Assembly: GCA_964641125.1 (NCBI GenBank)
Contig: CAZXMO010000007.1
Coordinates: 8,879-72,878, forward strand
Origin: JBKHAJ01 sp964641125
GTDB taxonomy: Bacteria; Spirochaetota; Spirochaetia; SPDA01; CAZSGZ01
DNA: 64,000 nt
Reading direction: 5' to 3'
This document shows positions 17,812 to 27,081 of the stretch, piece by piece (within the stretch, counting starts at the first letter, position 1; every line of letters begins with the position of its first letter). The notes under the pieces were generated by a model that made no database searches, was not told the DNA's origin, and saw only the letters and a program-made list of their open reading frames with translations. The position numbers were made by a program, and so were the translations under genes.

Positions 17812-19143
17812 CTATATGAGGGCCTGCAGGAGGGGCCGCTCCCCGCTCATCCTGTTACGTATAAAGTCGAGATAATCGGACCTCGTCACGATGCCTATCA
17901 GGCGTCCGTTCTCCTCGATGGGGAGGTGTCCGATGTTGTTCTTATAGAGGAGGCTCTCGATCTCCCGTACGGTGGTATTTTTCTTACCCGTTATGATTTT
18001 CCGGTTCATGTAGGCCTTGGCCGGGGCGTGCATCTGACTTCCCTTCCTCCCCTTCATGATGTCTTTGAGGGTCATAAAGCCGGTCAATTTTCCCCTCTCA
18101 TCGACCACCGGGGCTCCCGAGTGGTTGATACCCTCGAGAAAGATAGAGGCTTCCAGCAGGCTCCAGTCCTCTCGTATGACCCCCACGTCCCGGGTCATAA
18201 TCTTTTCCGCGATGATAGCGGGGATAAGACTGCCGTGAAGATGTTCGATAAGACGGTTGAATACCTCGGTTCCGTCCATTTTCTTCAGGAGCGTCGAGGC
18301 CGCCGCGGAATGGCCGCCCCCGCCGAAGGCGGAGAGGAGTTCATTGAGGTCGATGGACGGCTTCTGACTGCGGCCTATGATGAGGGTATCGTTCTCCTTC
18401 GCGAAGTGGAAGACCGCGAAGATTGCGTCGGTATTCTCTACCTCGAACGCCTTCTCCACCACGGCGGCGAGACCTCCCACTTGACGCTCCATTTCCATGT
18501 AGACCACCGCGAGAAAGTGCCCGTGGATGTCCTGATAGGAGATGCGGTTCAAGATGTCGTGGAAGAGGGTTATCTGGTGATCATCTTTGAGGGTCTTGAG
18601 GAATTCTTTGACCAGCTTGATCGAGGCATTCTGCCGGGCGCAGTAGGAAGCGACGTGAAAATCGGCGTTCCCCACGTCCTCGTGGGTAAAGTTGCCGGTA
18701 TCGGCATAGATCCCCGCAAGTGCGATAGTCGCGTCCTCCGGGGTCAACGCGAGCTCCCTCCGGATGCACTCGAGACCCATGAGGGTCGTGTTGGAGCCGA
18801 CGGGAAGCTCGGTGAGCTCGGCGCCCTCGATGTCGCACTCCATTCCCCGGTGATGGTCATAGACGTAAATTGTCCCTGTAACCGAATCGACGAGATCGAG
18901 ATATTCCTTGACCCGTACATAGGAGCGGGTATCGACGATGACTACGTCCCTCACCGGCTTCCCCTTGAGGTCCTTCGAGGGGACCATATTCAAATGATTC
19001 TGATAGAGATTGTACAGATTCTTCGCCACCGGATGAATAAAGCGGCTCGAGACAAGTGTATATCCCGGGTAGAGGTACCGGGCGAGAACCATCGACCCGA
19101 AGCAGTCCAGGTCCATGTTGGAATGGCCGATTATTATGTCCAT
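17812..19143 (-). CDS. DHH/DHHA1 phosphoesterase with tandem CBS domains
   Basis: A 443-residue protein. The DHH catalytic domain has DLDCFGSMVLA near residue 11 and VYDHHRGME near 92. A DHHA1 domain contains the FGGGGHSAAAS motif near 278, and two CBS domains occupy about residues 312-435. This combination equals the N-terminal half of some bacterial A-adding/CCA-adding enzymes but lacks the nucleotidyltransferase part, so it is a stand-alone phosphoesterase, possibly nucleotide-regulated through the CBS pair. The substrate (oligonucleotide or cyclic dinucleotide type) is unproven. It is convergent with threonine aldolase and divergent from clpS. Confidence 0.85.
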   Translation of the reverse strand: MDIIIGHSNMDLDCFGSMVLARYLYPGYTLVSSRFIHPVAKNLYNLYQNHLNMVPSKDLKGKPVRDVVIVDTRSYVRVKEYLDLVDSVTGTIYVYDHHRGMECDIEGAELTELPVGSNTTLMGLECIRRELALTPEDATIALAGIYADTGNFTHEDVGNADFHVASYCARQNASIKLVKEFLKTLKDDHQITLFHDILNRISYQDIHGHFLAVVYMEMERQVGGLAAVVEKAFEVENTDAIFAVFHFAKENDTLIIGRSQKPSIDLNELLSAFGGGGHSAAASTLLKKMDGTEVFNRLIEHLHGSLIPAIIAEKIMTRDVGVIREDWSLLEASIFLEGINHSGAPVVDERGKLTGFMTLKDIMKGRKGSQMHAPAKAYMNRKIITGKKNTTVREIESLLYKNNIGHLPIEENGRLIGIVTRSDYLDFIRNRMSGERPLLQALI

Positions 19144-19159
19144 AATCTTTGTATAGACT

Positions 19160-19187
19160 ATATTATCCTATCCCTCATAAATTGCAA
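19160..19187 (-). promoter_or_regulatory. Promoter of the DHH-CBS gene
   Basis: TTGCAA (19182-19187) - 16 bp - TAATAT (19160-19165) on the minus strand, leaving about 10 nt of leader before the ATG at 19143. Confidence 0.5.
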
Positions 19188-19204
19188 CCCGTGAAAGGGG
19201 TCTC

Positions 19205-19233
19205 TTGCCGTAGTAAAAAAATATTCGTACTAT
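19205..19233 (+). promoter_or_regulatory. Promoter of the clpS-clpA-aat operon
   Basis: TTGCCG (19205-19210) - 17 bp - TACTAT (19228-19233). The -10 ends only 9 nt before the clpS ATG, so the transcript would be leaderless or nearly so. Confidence 0.5.
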
Positions 19234-19242
19234 ACTAGAGAA

Positions 19243-19572
19243 ATGTCGGATTCCAAGTATCCCTCCGGCGGATTCGAGGAGGAGATCCTCGAGGAAGCGG
19301 AAGACCGGACTAAAGAACCTGAGATGTACGTAGTGATACTCCATAATGATCACTACACCACCATGGATTTCGTGGTGGAGGTCCTGATGACGGTATTTCG
19401 TAAATCCGCGGCGGAGGCGACAAAGATCATGCTCGACGTTCACCGCAAGGGAAAGGGATACGTGGGGTACTTCCCCTACGATATCGCCGCCACCAAGGTG
19501 AGCCAGGTCCATGAGATGGCCAAGGAAAACGAGTTTCCACTACGATGTACGATAGAAAGGGCTGGCCGATGA
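19243..19572 (+). CDS. clpS: ATP-dependent Clp protease adaptor ClpS
   Basis: A 109-residue ClpS. An acidic N-terminal tail of about 27 residues precedes the conserved core VVILHNDHYTTMDFVVEVL, followed by DVHRKGKGYVG and the ending VHEMAKENEFPLRCTIE. ClpS binds N-degron substrates (N-terminal Phe, Leu, Trp, Tyr) and hands them to ClpA. Its stop overlaps the clpA start (ATGA), and aat follows, so the operon encodes both the enzyme that makes and the proteins that read Leu/Phe N-degrons. Confidence 0.96.
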   Translation: MSDSKYPSGGFEEEILEEAEDRTKEPEMYVVILHNDHYTTMDFVVEVLMTVFRKSAAEATKIMLDVHRKGKGYVGYFPYDIAATKVSQVHEMAKENEFPLRCTIERAGR

Positions 19573-21836
19573 GAATACACGAAGACGTTCAAACGGTTTT
19601 GAATGCCGCCTATCAAGAGGCGAAACAAAAAAAGCACGAGTACCTGACCGCTGAGCACATCCTCTATGCCGCTCTCTTTTTCGATAATGTTAAAGCGGTG
19701 ATGGAGGAGTGCGAAACCGATATCGATCAGATTCGCCGGGATCTCGAAGGATATATGGAAAAGCACATCCCCACGGTGGAGGACGAAGAACCGGTCCAGA
19801 CCGTCGGGTTCCAGGAAGTGATCCAGGAGGCGGTTTTCCACACCCAGACCTCTCAGAAGGGGGAGGTAGACCTCGGCGATCTCTTGGTATCCATCTATAA
19901 CGACGAGAAGAGCCACGGCTCCTATTACCTGCGGAAGGCGGGTCTCAAGCGGTTCGATCTTCTCAAAGCGGTCTCGGAGCTTCATCCTCTCGAAGAGGAA
20001 CAGGAAGCCGGGGGGCCGAGACTTCTCTCCGGCGAGCAGAACGCGGAGGAAGGACGGAAAAAAGAGAAGAGCGTCCTCAGGAACTACACCACCGAGCTAA
20101 CCGCCTTGGCCCGGGAAAGCCGCCTGGAGCCGCTGATCGGGCGGGAAGATATTGTCGAGCGGACCGTACAGGTGCTGTGCCGCAGGCTCAAGAACAATCC
20201 GGTTTTAGTCGGTGATCCGGGGGTAGGGAAGACCGCAATCGCCGAAGGACTCGCCCAGCGGATCGCGGAAGAGCGGGTGCCCAAGACTCTCAAAGGCTTC
20301 GAGGTCTACGCTCTCGACATGGGGGGGATGATCGCGGGGACCCGCTTCCGTGGTGATTTCGAGGAAAGAATGAAGAACGTCATCAAGGAGCTCGAGCAGA
20401 AGGAGAGGGTAATACTCTTCATTGACGAAATCCACACCATAATCGGTGCGGGAGCGGTCTCCGGAGGGACCATGGACGCCTCCAATCTCTTAAAGCCCGC
20501 TCTCGCATCGGGGAGACTCCGGTGCATCGGATCGACCACCTTCGAGGAGTTCAAAAAATCCTTCGACAAGGACAGGGCCCTTTCCCGGCGGTTCCAGAAG
20601 ATCGAGGTCCAGGAGCCGACCCTCGCCGAGGCGGTGGAAATACTCAAAGGACTGCAGGAGAAATACGAGTCCTATCACGGGGTTACCTACACCGAGGAGG
20701 CACTGAAGGCCGCGGTGGACCTCTCCGCCCAGTACATCAACGAGCGACATCTTCCCGACAAGGCCATCGACGTGATCGACGAAGCCGGCGCCTATATGAG
20801 AATCAAGGCGTTCAAAGAGGACCGGGAAGACGAGACCCTGAGTTCCGTGGAGATTACCGAGCACGACATCGAAGTGGTAGTCTCCAGGATAGCCCGAATA
20901 CCGGAGAAGAGCGTTACCGTGAGCGAGCAGGAGGTCTTGAAGGATCTCGAGAAACGCCTTACCTCCGAAGTCTACGGCCAGGAACACGCTGTAAGCGAAG
21001 TTGTCCAGGCGGTCAAGCGGTCCCGGGCGGGATTCAAGGATCCCAACAAGCCGGTGGCCTCGTTCCTTTTCGTCGGACCCACCGGAGTCGGAAAGACCGA
21101 GCTCGCCCGGCAGCTTGCCGACACCTTAGGCATAGCACTCCACCGCTTCGACATGAGCGAGTATCAGGAAAAGCATACCGTGGCCAGGCTCATCGGGAGT
21201 CCCCCCGGTTACGTGGGGTACGAAGAGGGGGGACTCTTGACCGACGCCATACGGAAGACCCCTCATGCCGTCCTTCTCTTTGACGAGGTGGAAAAGGCCC
21301 ATCAGGACGTCTATAATGTGCTGCTTCAGATGATGGATTACGCCACCGTCACCGACAATACCGGACGGAAGGCCGATTTCCGGAACGTCATTATCATTAT
21401 GACTTCCAACGCCGGGGCCAGGGATATCGGCAAACCGATGATCGGTTTCGGGGAGCGCCGGATAGACGCCCAGGCAATAGGGGACGCGGTAGAGAGGACC
21501 TTCGCCCCCGAGTTCAGGAACCGCCTCGACAAGATCGTCACCTTCAACCGGCTGAGCAAAGAGATCGTTCTCATGATCGTGGACAAGGAGCTGAATATTT
21601 TCCAGAGCCGGCTTGAAGAGAAAGGGGTCACCCTCGAGGTAACGGACCGTTGCCGGGAATATCTCGCGGAAGAGGGATACTCCCCCGAATTCGGGGCGCG
21701 GAACATCGCCCGGCTTATCCAGGAGAAGATCAAGAACTTCTTCGTCGACGCCGTTCTCTTCGGGGAACTTTCCAAGGGCGGGAAGGCCGTAGCGGATATC
21801 GAAAGCGGAGAGGTGAGCATTCGGGTTATGGAGTAG
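19569..21836 (+). CDS. clpA: ATP-dependent Clp protease ATP-binding subunit ClpA
   Basis: A 755-residue Hsp100 unfoldase. It has a Clp N-domain (MRIHEDVQTVLNAAYQEA onward), AAA-1 with Walker A GDPGVGKT near residue 215 and AAA-2 with GPTGVGKTELAR near 502. The ClpP-docking loop motif IGF is present in PMIGFGERR, which distinguishes a ClpP-partnered ClpA from ClpB. The start is ATG 19569 inside the clpS stop codon (4-nt overlap), not the earlier in-frame ATG at 19545. clpP is not in this window. Confidence 0.96.
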   Translation: MRIHEDVQTVLNAAYQEAKQKKHEYLTAEHILYAALFFDNVKAVMEECETDIDQIRRDLEGYMEKHIPTVEDEEPVQTVGFQEVIQEAVFHTQTSQKGEVDLGDLLVSIYNDEKSHGSYYLRKAGLKRFDLLKAVSELHPLEEEQEAGGPRLLSGEQNAEEGRKKEKSVLRNYTTELTALARESRLEPLIGREDIVERTVQVLCRRLKNNPVLVGDPGVGKTAIAEGLAQRIAEERVPKTLKGFEVYALDMGGMIAGTRFRGDFEERMKNVIKELEQKERVILFIDEIHTIIGAGAVSGGTMDASNLLKPALASGRLRCIGSTTFEEFKKSFDKDRALSRRFQKIEVQEPTLAEAVEILKGLQEKYESYHGVTYTEEALKAAVDLSAQYINERHLPDKAIDVIDEAGAYMRIKAFKEDREDETLSSVEITEHDIEVVVSRIARIPEKSVTVSEQEVLKDLEKRLTSEVYGQEHAVSEVVQAVKRSRAGFKDPNKPVASFLFVGPTGVGKTELARQLADTLGIALHRFDMSEYQEKHTVARLIGSPPGYVGYEEGGLLTDAIRKTPHAVLLFDEVEKAHQDVYNVLLQMMDYATVTDNTGRKADFRNVIIIMTSNAGARDIGKPMIGFGERRIDAQAIGDAVERTFAPEFRNRLDKIVTFNRLSKEIVLMIVDKELNIFQSRLEEKGVTLEVTDRCREYLAEEGYSPEFGARNIARLIQEKIKNFFVDAVLFGELSKGGKAVADIESGEVSIRVME

Positions 21837-21847
21837 CGGGCCGGTCG

Positions 21848-22579
21848 ATGGAAGACGCGGGTTTTCCCTACTTCGGTGAAAATGAACGGTTCCAATTTCC
21901 TCCGGTAAGCGAGAGCACCCCCGAGGGCATCGTCGCATCGGGGGGAAATTTGAGCCCGGGAATGCTCATATCCGCCTACACCCAGGGCATTTTTCCCTGG
22001 TATACCGAGGGGGAGCCCATTCTCTGGTGGTCCCCGGACCCCCGTTTTATCCTCCGGTTCGCCCATCTCCACGTATCCAAATCCTTAAGAAAAGTATTGA
22101 GGCAGGACCGCTTTTCGGTCACCCTGGATTGTGAGTTCGACGGGGTTATTACCGCCTGCCGGAATGTCGCCCGCCGAGGGCAGACCGGCACCTGGATTAC
22201 CGACGAGATGACCGAGGGGTATCACCGCCTCCGCGAGCTCGGGTACGCCCACAGCGTCGAGGTCTGGAGGGAGGGGGTACTTGCCGGAGGGCTCTACGGA
22301 GTTAGCCTCGGGGCCATGTTTTTCGGGGAATCGATGTTCAGCAACATCCCCGACGCCTCCAAGACGGCCCTGATATATCTTGTTGGCCAGCTCGAGCGTG
22401 TAGGTTTCGACTGTATCGACAGTCAGGTCTATACCGCCCATCTCCAGCGGATGGGGGCGGTGGAAATTCCTCGGAAAGAATACATGAAAATCCTCGAAAG
22501 GCGTCTGGAAATGCCCACCATCCGGGGAAACTGGGGTGAAAAATTCCCCGCTATGAAAACATCAAATATCTTGCATTAA
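21848..22579 (+). CDS. aat: Leucyl/phenylalanyl-tRNA--protein transferase
   Basis: A 243-residue L/F-transferase that adds Leu or Phe from aminoacyl-tRNA to N-terminal Lys/Arg, creating degrons for ClpS-ClpAP. Diagnostic stretches are EGIVASGGNLSPGMLISAY, GIFPWY near residue 44, WWSPDPR, and GLYGVSLGAMFFGESMFS. The start at 21848 lies 11 nt after clpA; the open frame extends upstream within clpA but the family begins at MEDAGFPYFGE. Same operon as clpS and clpA. Confidence 0.95.
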   Translation: MEDAGFPYFGENERFQFPPVSESTPEGIVASGGNLSPGMLISAYTQGIFPWYTEGEPILWWSPDPRFILRFAHLHVSKSLRKVLRQDRFSVTLDCEFDGVITACRNVARRGQTGTWITDEMTEGYHRLRELGYAHSVEVWREGVLAGGLYGVSLGAMFFGESMFSNIPDASKTALIYLVGQLERVGFDCIDSQVYTAHLQRMGAVEIPRKEYMKILERRLEMPTIRGNWGEKFPAMKTSNILH

Positions 22580-22611
22580 ACTTTGCCACGCAGTAGACTC
22601 ATTTCTGTAGC

Positions 22612-23934
22612 ATGGCAGCCAGGATTACCGCCGGTATCTTCGTCCTCCTCACCGTACTCGTCACGGCCTCCTTCCCCCAGCAGAGTGAAGATCCCGGAAC
22701 AGGCGTGCTTTTCATCACCTCGGACCCAATAAACTGCACAGTAGAGGTGAACGGAGCGGAGCTCTCCGTACGGACTCCCGTGCTTCTCACGGACCTCGAA
22801 GAGGGATCGTACGCCGTCATCCTTACAAAGGAGGGGTTCCGCCCCGCCGAGGTACGTGTCGACGTAACAGCCGCCGAACCCCGCGCGGCGTCGGCCGACC
22901 TGACCGCCGACACGGTCCGGCCCTTTTTCCAGTCCCAGGATAAAATAGTCGTAAACAACAGGACCACCCTTCCCGGGGCGTACGGTCTAGACCTCCCGGA
23001 GGGGGAGTATACAATTCGAAGAGAGGAAGGGGTCATTTATATCGATCCCGTGTATCCGGGGCAGAAACTCCTGACGGCGATGCACATCGGGCTTCCCATT
23101 ATGGCGGTGATCTCGGGGCTTTTAACGGTGGAGAACATTCTGAATCCCCATCCGGCGTGGCACTCCCTCTCGCCCGCGGCGGTTACCAGCTACGTCCTCA
23201 CCGGGGGAATGCTCGCCCTGGATTTGACCCTCCTCGGGAGAAAGCGGAAATTCGAGCGGGAATTTCCGGTCCGGGAGGTCCCCGGGGGCCGCATTACCGA
23301 CGATCCCGCGGCCCTCTATGCCTTGGGCGAGCAGAGTATCGCCGGAGAACAGTTTCAGGAGGCGGTGGACTATTACCGGCTGATTCTTACCGGTTTTCCC
23401 GACTCCCCCTACTATCCCCAGGCGCTGTACAAGCTCGCCCGGATTCATTACGTTCTCGGGAATACCCGGCTCAGTCTCCAAGAGCTGAGAATCGTCAAGA
23501 ACCGGTATCCCCTTCCCGATCTCTACGACAAGGCCTGCAAAAACCTAGCCGATATATACTATTCCCAGAACCGGTACGAGAAGGCCCTCGAATATTTGGA
23601 TCAGATTGTCTTCTATGACCCCCTCCACACCCGGGAATCCGTCGATTTCTACAGGGCCCAGATCCGGGAGAGGCAGTATACCTCCGGTGATCTGGATATC
23701 GATCGGGTCATCGGCGCCTACCGCGGGCTTTTCAAACGTTATGGGGGCTCCGAAAACCGCCCGCAATATGCCTATACCCTAGCCTATTACCTCTATCTCG
23801 ACGAAGAGTACACCGAAGCCCGAGAGATCTTGGATGATATCGAGGGGGCCGATGAGGACTTGAGCCGTTCGATCCGGGAGCTGACCCGGGAAGTAGACGC
23901 ACTCCTTAACGGTGGAGAAGGCGGCGGCGGATGA
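22612..23934 (+). CDS. PEGA-domain and TPR-repeat exported/membrane protein
   Basis: A 440-residue protein with an N-terminal signal peptide (about 1-23) and a PEGA-type beta domain (about 33-100, LLTDLEEGSYAVILTKEGF). A central pair of membrane segments lies around 160-210, and TPR-like repeats occupy the C-terminal half (YALGEQSIAGEQFQEAVDYY, YPQALYKLARIHYVLGN and others). PEGA proteins usually bind cell-wall or surface layers. Its stop overlaps the start of the next gene (ATGA), so the two products probably act together. Specific function unknown. Confidence 0.7.
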   Translation: MAARITAGIFVLLTVLVTASFPQQSEDPGTGVLFITSDPINCTVEVNGAELSVRTPVLLTDLEEGSYAVILTKEGFRPAEVRVDVTAAEPRAASADLTADTVRPFFQSQDKIVVNNRTTLPGAYGLDLPEGEYTIRREEGVIYIDPVYPGQKLLTAMHIGLPIMAVISGLLTVENILNPHPAWHSLSPAAVTSYVLTGGMLALDLTLLGRKRKFEREFPVREVPGGRITDDPAALYALGEQSIAGEQFQEAVDYYRLILTGFPDSPYYPQALYKLARIHYVLGNTRLSLQELRIVKNRYPLPDLYDKACKNLADIYYSQNRYEKALEYLDQIVFYDPLHTRESVDFYRAQIRERQYTSGDLDIDRVIGAYRGLFKRYGGSENRPQYAYTLAYYLYLDEEYTEAREILDDIEGADEDLSRSIRELTREVDALLNGGEGGGG

Positions 23935-25361
23935 CGAAAAGGAAGATTTTCCGTATCGGTATTGCGCTGGCCCTTTTCTCCGCCGCGGCAGGGGTCTACC
24001 CTCAAGACGCCGATTCCCTCGACTCGGAGCTAGGTGATCTCGCCCGGATCCTCGATGAGGAGTACCGGGTGACCGAGGAGGACCTCGAATCTCTCGAAGA
24101 GCTTTCCGGAAGCCTCGAGGGGACGGTCTATACCGATTTAGCCCGGGAGGCGGAGATGCTGCTCCTCGTTGCCGAGGAAAAGTATGCCCTGCAGCATCTC
24201 CCCCGAGGTGAAACTGTGCCGTCACCACTCGAGGGTGTGAGTTTCGGCGGGATCGAGGTAGAAGAGGGAGGATACAGCCCCGCGGTCGTATTGGGGCTCA
24301 CCCTCGGCACCTCATTCCTCTCCTTGGGCGCATACAATCTCTTTACCCATTTCTCGAATGTCGCTTACGACAGGTACATCACCACGACATCCCCTTCCGA
24401 CGCCGCGGCCCTCCAGTCGGCTTGGCGGGTGTACGACGGCCTCGGGACGGCGAGTCTCGTGGTTTCGGCGGCGGCCTTCGTGAGTGCGATCCCCTTCCTG
24501 ATCAATACGATAAACGCACCCCCTGCGGGAGATTTTACCTCCTTCTCCGTGAAAGAGCTCGAAGAATACCGGAACGACCGGATCGAAAACCTTCCCCGGG
24601 TGGATAGGAGGATCGGCCGCAACCGGAACTTTACCGAAGCCGCCGCGGGCGTCGGATTCGGACTGGCGGCTATCTCCTGGATCCCCTTCGTCATGGCGGA
24701 TGTCGTGGACGGACGACGAGAGCGCATATCTTCGGGGGATCCCTACGCGGATAGTTTCGAAACCTTCGACACGATTTACGAAATAACCGGAGGGGCCCTG
24801 GGGGGGCTTGCCCTCACGTCCCTCGTGACCGGACTGGTTTCGGTAGCGGCGAAGCCCGATTTGGGCCGCTATACCGGGGAGATCGAGAAGATAGATGCCG
24901 AGCTCGCAGCGCGTACCCCGGGCGACGAAGAATACGAGCGGCTCAGGCGATCGTACCTGATCGGCCGGATCGAACATCTGAAAAGACTTAAGGCGGAGGC
25001 GAGGGAAGAACTCCTCGATGCCAAGTCGGGCGAGCGTTTGAGCAAGGGGGCCGTCTACACCATGCTCGGGTTCGGACTGGCGTCCTTGGGCGGGATGACC
25101 GGGGGACTTATCGCGGGGAACACCTACTGGGAGCGGTATCTGGCCGATCCGGGCGGCCCCGACGCCACGGGGAATCTGAGGAAGATGGACGGCATGAACA
25201 TACTGGCCAATGTAATGGCGTTGACCGCGGGGGCGAGCTTGAGCTCTTCGGTTATCATCGCCTTCGTGAGGCCGAAACCGAAGGAGCTAAACCGGCGGAT
25301 CAGGGAGCTCGACGATGCGATTCTCCAGCTCGAACGGGAATTGGCTGCTATTTCGAGGTGA
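23931..25361 (+). CDS. Polytopic membrane protein of unknown function
   Basis: A 476-residue protein with a signal peptide (about 1-24, ending GVYPQD), an acidic helical stretch (28-75) and several hydrophobic segments. These lie near 115-135, 165-190, 235-255, 280-300, 365-390 and 420-445 and are separated by charged helices (EIEKIDAELAAR; RRIRELDDAILQLERELAAI). The internal segments near 165-255 and 365-445 look loosely duplicated. No family is recognised. It is translationally coupled to the PEGA/TPR gene and its 3' end overlaps the convergent cyclase gene by 14 nt. Confidence 0.6.
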   Translation: MTKRKIFRIGIALALFSAAAGVYPQDADSLDSELGDLARILDEEYRVTEEDLESLEELSGSLEGTVYTDLAREAEMLLLVAEEKYALQHLPRGETVPSPLEGVSFGGIEVEEGGYSPAVVLGLTLGTSFLSLGAYNLFTHFSNVAYDRYITTTSPSDAAALQSAWRVYDGLGTASLVVSAAAFVSAIPFLINTINAPPAGDFTSFSVKELEEYRNDRIENLPRVDRRIGRNRNFTEAAAGVGFGLAAISWIPFVMADVVDGRRERISSGDPYADSFETFDTIYEITGGALGGLALTSLVTGLVSVAAKPDLGRYTGEIEKIDAELAARTPGDEEYERLRRSYLIGRIEHLKRLKAEAREELLDAKSGERLSKGAVYTMLGFGLASLGGMTGGLIAGNTYWERYLADPGGPDATGNLRKMDGMNILANVMALTAGASLSSSVIIAFVRPKPKELNRRIRELDDAILQLERELAAISR

Positions 25362-27024
25362 GGATCTCGACGCCCGTCCAGTCTTCGGGGGGCGGTGAGC
25401 TTATATACCTCCGGCTCCGTTCGATGAACATCTGCGAGAGATAATCATCGGGGATGCGTTTTTTACAGTTCTCGAAGAACCGGACAGCCCGTTTGAAATC
25501 CCGCCCATAGTACCATTTGAGACCCTTGTGGTAGTCGGCCCAGGCCTCCCGTTCCGGATCGGTAAGGCTCTTTTGAGCGGTAAAGATCTTCTCTCCCATG
25601 GTCTTTCCCTTGACGACCACCCTGTCGATGAGCCTGCAGGGAAGTTCGCCCTTGACCTTCTGATAGACGCTGTTGGAAAAGATAACGTCCTGCTTGTACG
25701 GTTTGGTAAGCCCTTCGAGGCGGCTTCCGAGGTTGACCATGTCCCCGATCACGGTGTAGTCCATTTTTTTCTCACTGCCGATGTTCCCCACCGTCACCAC
25801 CCCGTAGTTGATACCGATTCCGGTAATGAAGGCGGGCCTTCCGTCGGCCTGCTGCTGCCGGTTGAACTCTTTCAAGGCCTCCTGCATCTCTAAGGCGGCG
25901 AAGACCGACTGCAGGGCGTCGTCGGGGTGTTTCACCGGAGCTCCGAAGAAGGCCATAATAGCGTCGCCGATGTATTTGTCGATAACCCCGCCGTGCTCCA
26001 TGATGATGTCCACCATTATCTCGAAGTAGCGGTTGAGGGCGGCGACCAGCTCGTCGGGCATGAACCCCTCCGATATAGTGGTAAAGCTCCGGATGTCGGA
26101 AAAGAGGATCGCTAAGACCCGGTTTTCTCCGACCAGCATCGATTCGGGATTGGAAAAAATGGTATCGATGACGTCGTTGGGAACGTACTTTTGAAAGATA
26201 TTTCGGACCTTGTGCTCGTTCCGCTGGGCCATGACCGCCTTGAAAGCGAATCCCTTGATTTGCTGATAGGCCTTTTCGAGCTCCGCCACCATGATATTGA
26301 AGGTATTAGCTAGGTTGCCGATCTCGTCCCGATATTCAACGGCCACCCGCTGGGACAGATCGTTCTCCTCGATGATACCCCGCATGGTGCGGACCACCCG
26401 CTTGATGGGGCGGGTCAAGTAGCCTGCGAAAATCAGGAGGAGGATGACCGAAACCGCGACGGCGCCGCCTAAGATTATACCGCTCTGGAGAGTAATCTGC
26501 GTCACTTCCCGATAAAAGGCTTCCCGCTCTTCGCTGACGAAGAAGCTCCATCCGAAGGGCTCGTAGAAGAAGACGTCTCCTACCCGGGAAGTCCCGGCTA
26601 GGGAAAACTCGATCCACCCTTCCCGGGCGGTGTCGACCATCGCGGCGAGCCGGGCGAGCTCATCGGGCTCCGGATCCACATCCTGGGTAGAGAAGGTGAT
26701 GTTTCCCCCGGTGTTCATGCCGAAAATGACCTCCGAACGGCTGCGGACGAGGGTCGCTGCATAAGATGCGACGGCGTTCTTCGATACCTGGACATATTCC
26801 TGTTGGTCGGCTAAATTGTTCTGGACTAAGAGGTTCCACTGGTTTTCGGCGTATTTGTTGAGCTCCTGCGATTTGAACCCGAGGAACTGCATGGCGATCC
26901 TCGTCAGACCGCTCCGTGCGCTCAGGGAAGAGACCGCGCCGGTAATGCCTAAGGATGCGATGAGGAGCGGCAGAACACTGAGGATGATCTTTGGACGTAT
27001 GTTCACCTTATTATGGATCGGCAT
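25348..27024 (-). CDS. Class III adenylate cyclase with extracytoplasmic sensor and HAMP domain
   Basis: A 558-residue cyclase. Membrane helices lie at about 12-32 and 182-203, with a periplasmic sensor between them. HAMP (about 203-256) and a class III catalytic domain follow. The metal-binding aspartates are D310 (FSDIRSFT) and D354 (GDAIMAFFG), and MDYTVIGDMVNLGSRLE matches the adenylate-type signature of bacterial CyaB-like enzymes. A short C-terminal helical region ends the protein. ATG 27024 is chosen because upstream codons give a non-protein-like extension; the ribosome site is weak. It makes cAMP in response to an unknown periplasmic signal. No obvious cAMP receptor is adjacent. Confidence 0.9.
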   Translation of the reverse strand: MPIHNKVNIRPKIILSVLPLLIASLGITGAVSSLSARSGLTRIAMQFLGFKSQELNKYAENQWNLLVQNNLADQQEYVQVSKNAVASYAATLVRSRSEVIFGMNTGGNITFSTQDVDPEPDELARLAAMVDTAREGWIEFSLAGTSRVGDVFFYEPFGWSFFVSEEREAFYREVTQITLQSGIILGGAVAVSVILLLIFAGYLTRPIKRVVRTMRGIIEENDLSQRVAVEYRDEIGNLANTFNIMVAELEKAYQQIKGFAFKAVMAQRNEHKVRNIFQKYVPNDVIDTIFSNPESMLVGENRVLAILFSDIRSFTTISEGFMPDELVAALNRYFEIMVDIIMEHGGVIDKYIGDAIMAFFGAPVKHPDDALQSVFAALEMQEALKEFNRQQQADGRPAFITGIGINYGVVTVGNIGSEKKMDYTVIGDMVNLGSRLEGLTKPYKQDVIFSNSVYQKVKGELPCRLIDRVVVKGKTMGEKIFTAQKSLTDPEREAWADYHKGLKWYYGRDFKRAVRFFENCKKRIPDDYLSQMFIERSRRYISSPPPEDWTGVEILTSK

Positions 27025-27081
27025 ATTACCGGAGTGAATTAGTGCATTTTTTCCCCGTCTTTGCCGATCATTGTAGAGAAT

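Noticed and set aside
17713..19194. Long open frame opposite the DHH-CBS gene
   Set aside because: It is the antisense frame of a clear DHH-CBS protein; its translation has no domain and its start lies inside the threonine aldolase gene.
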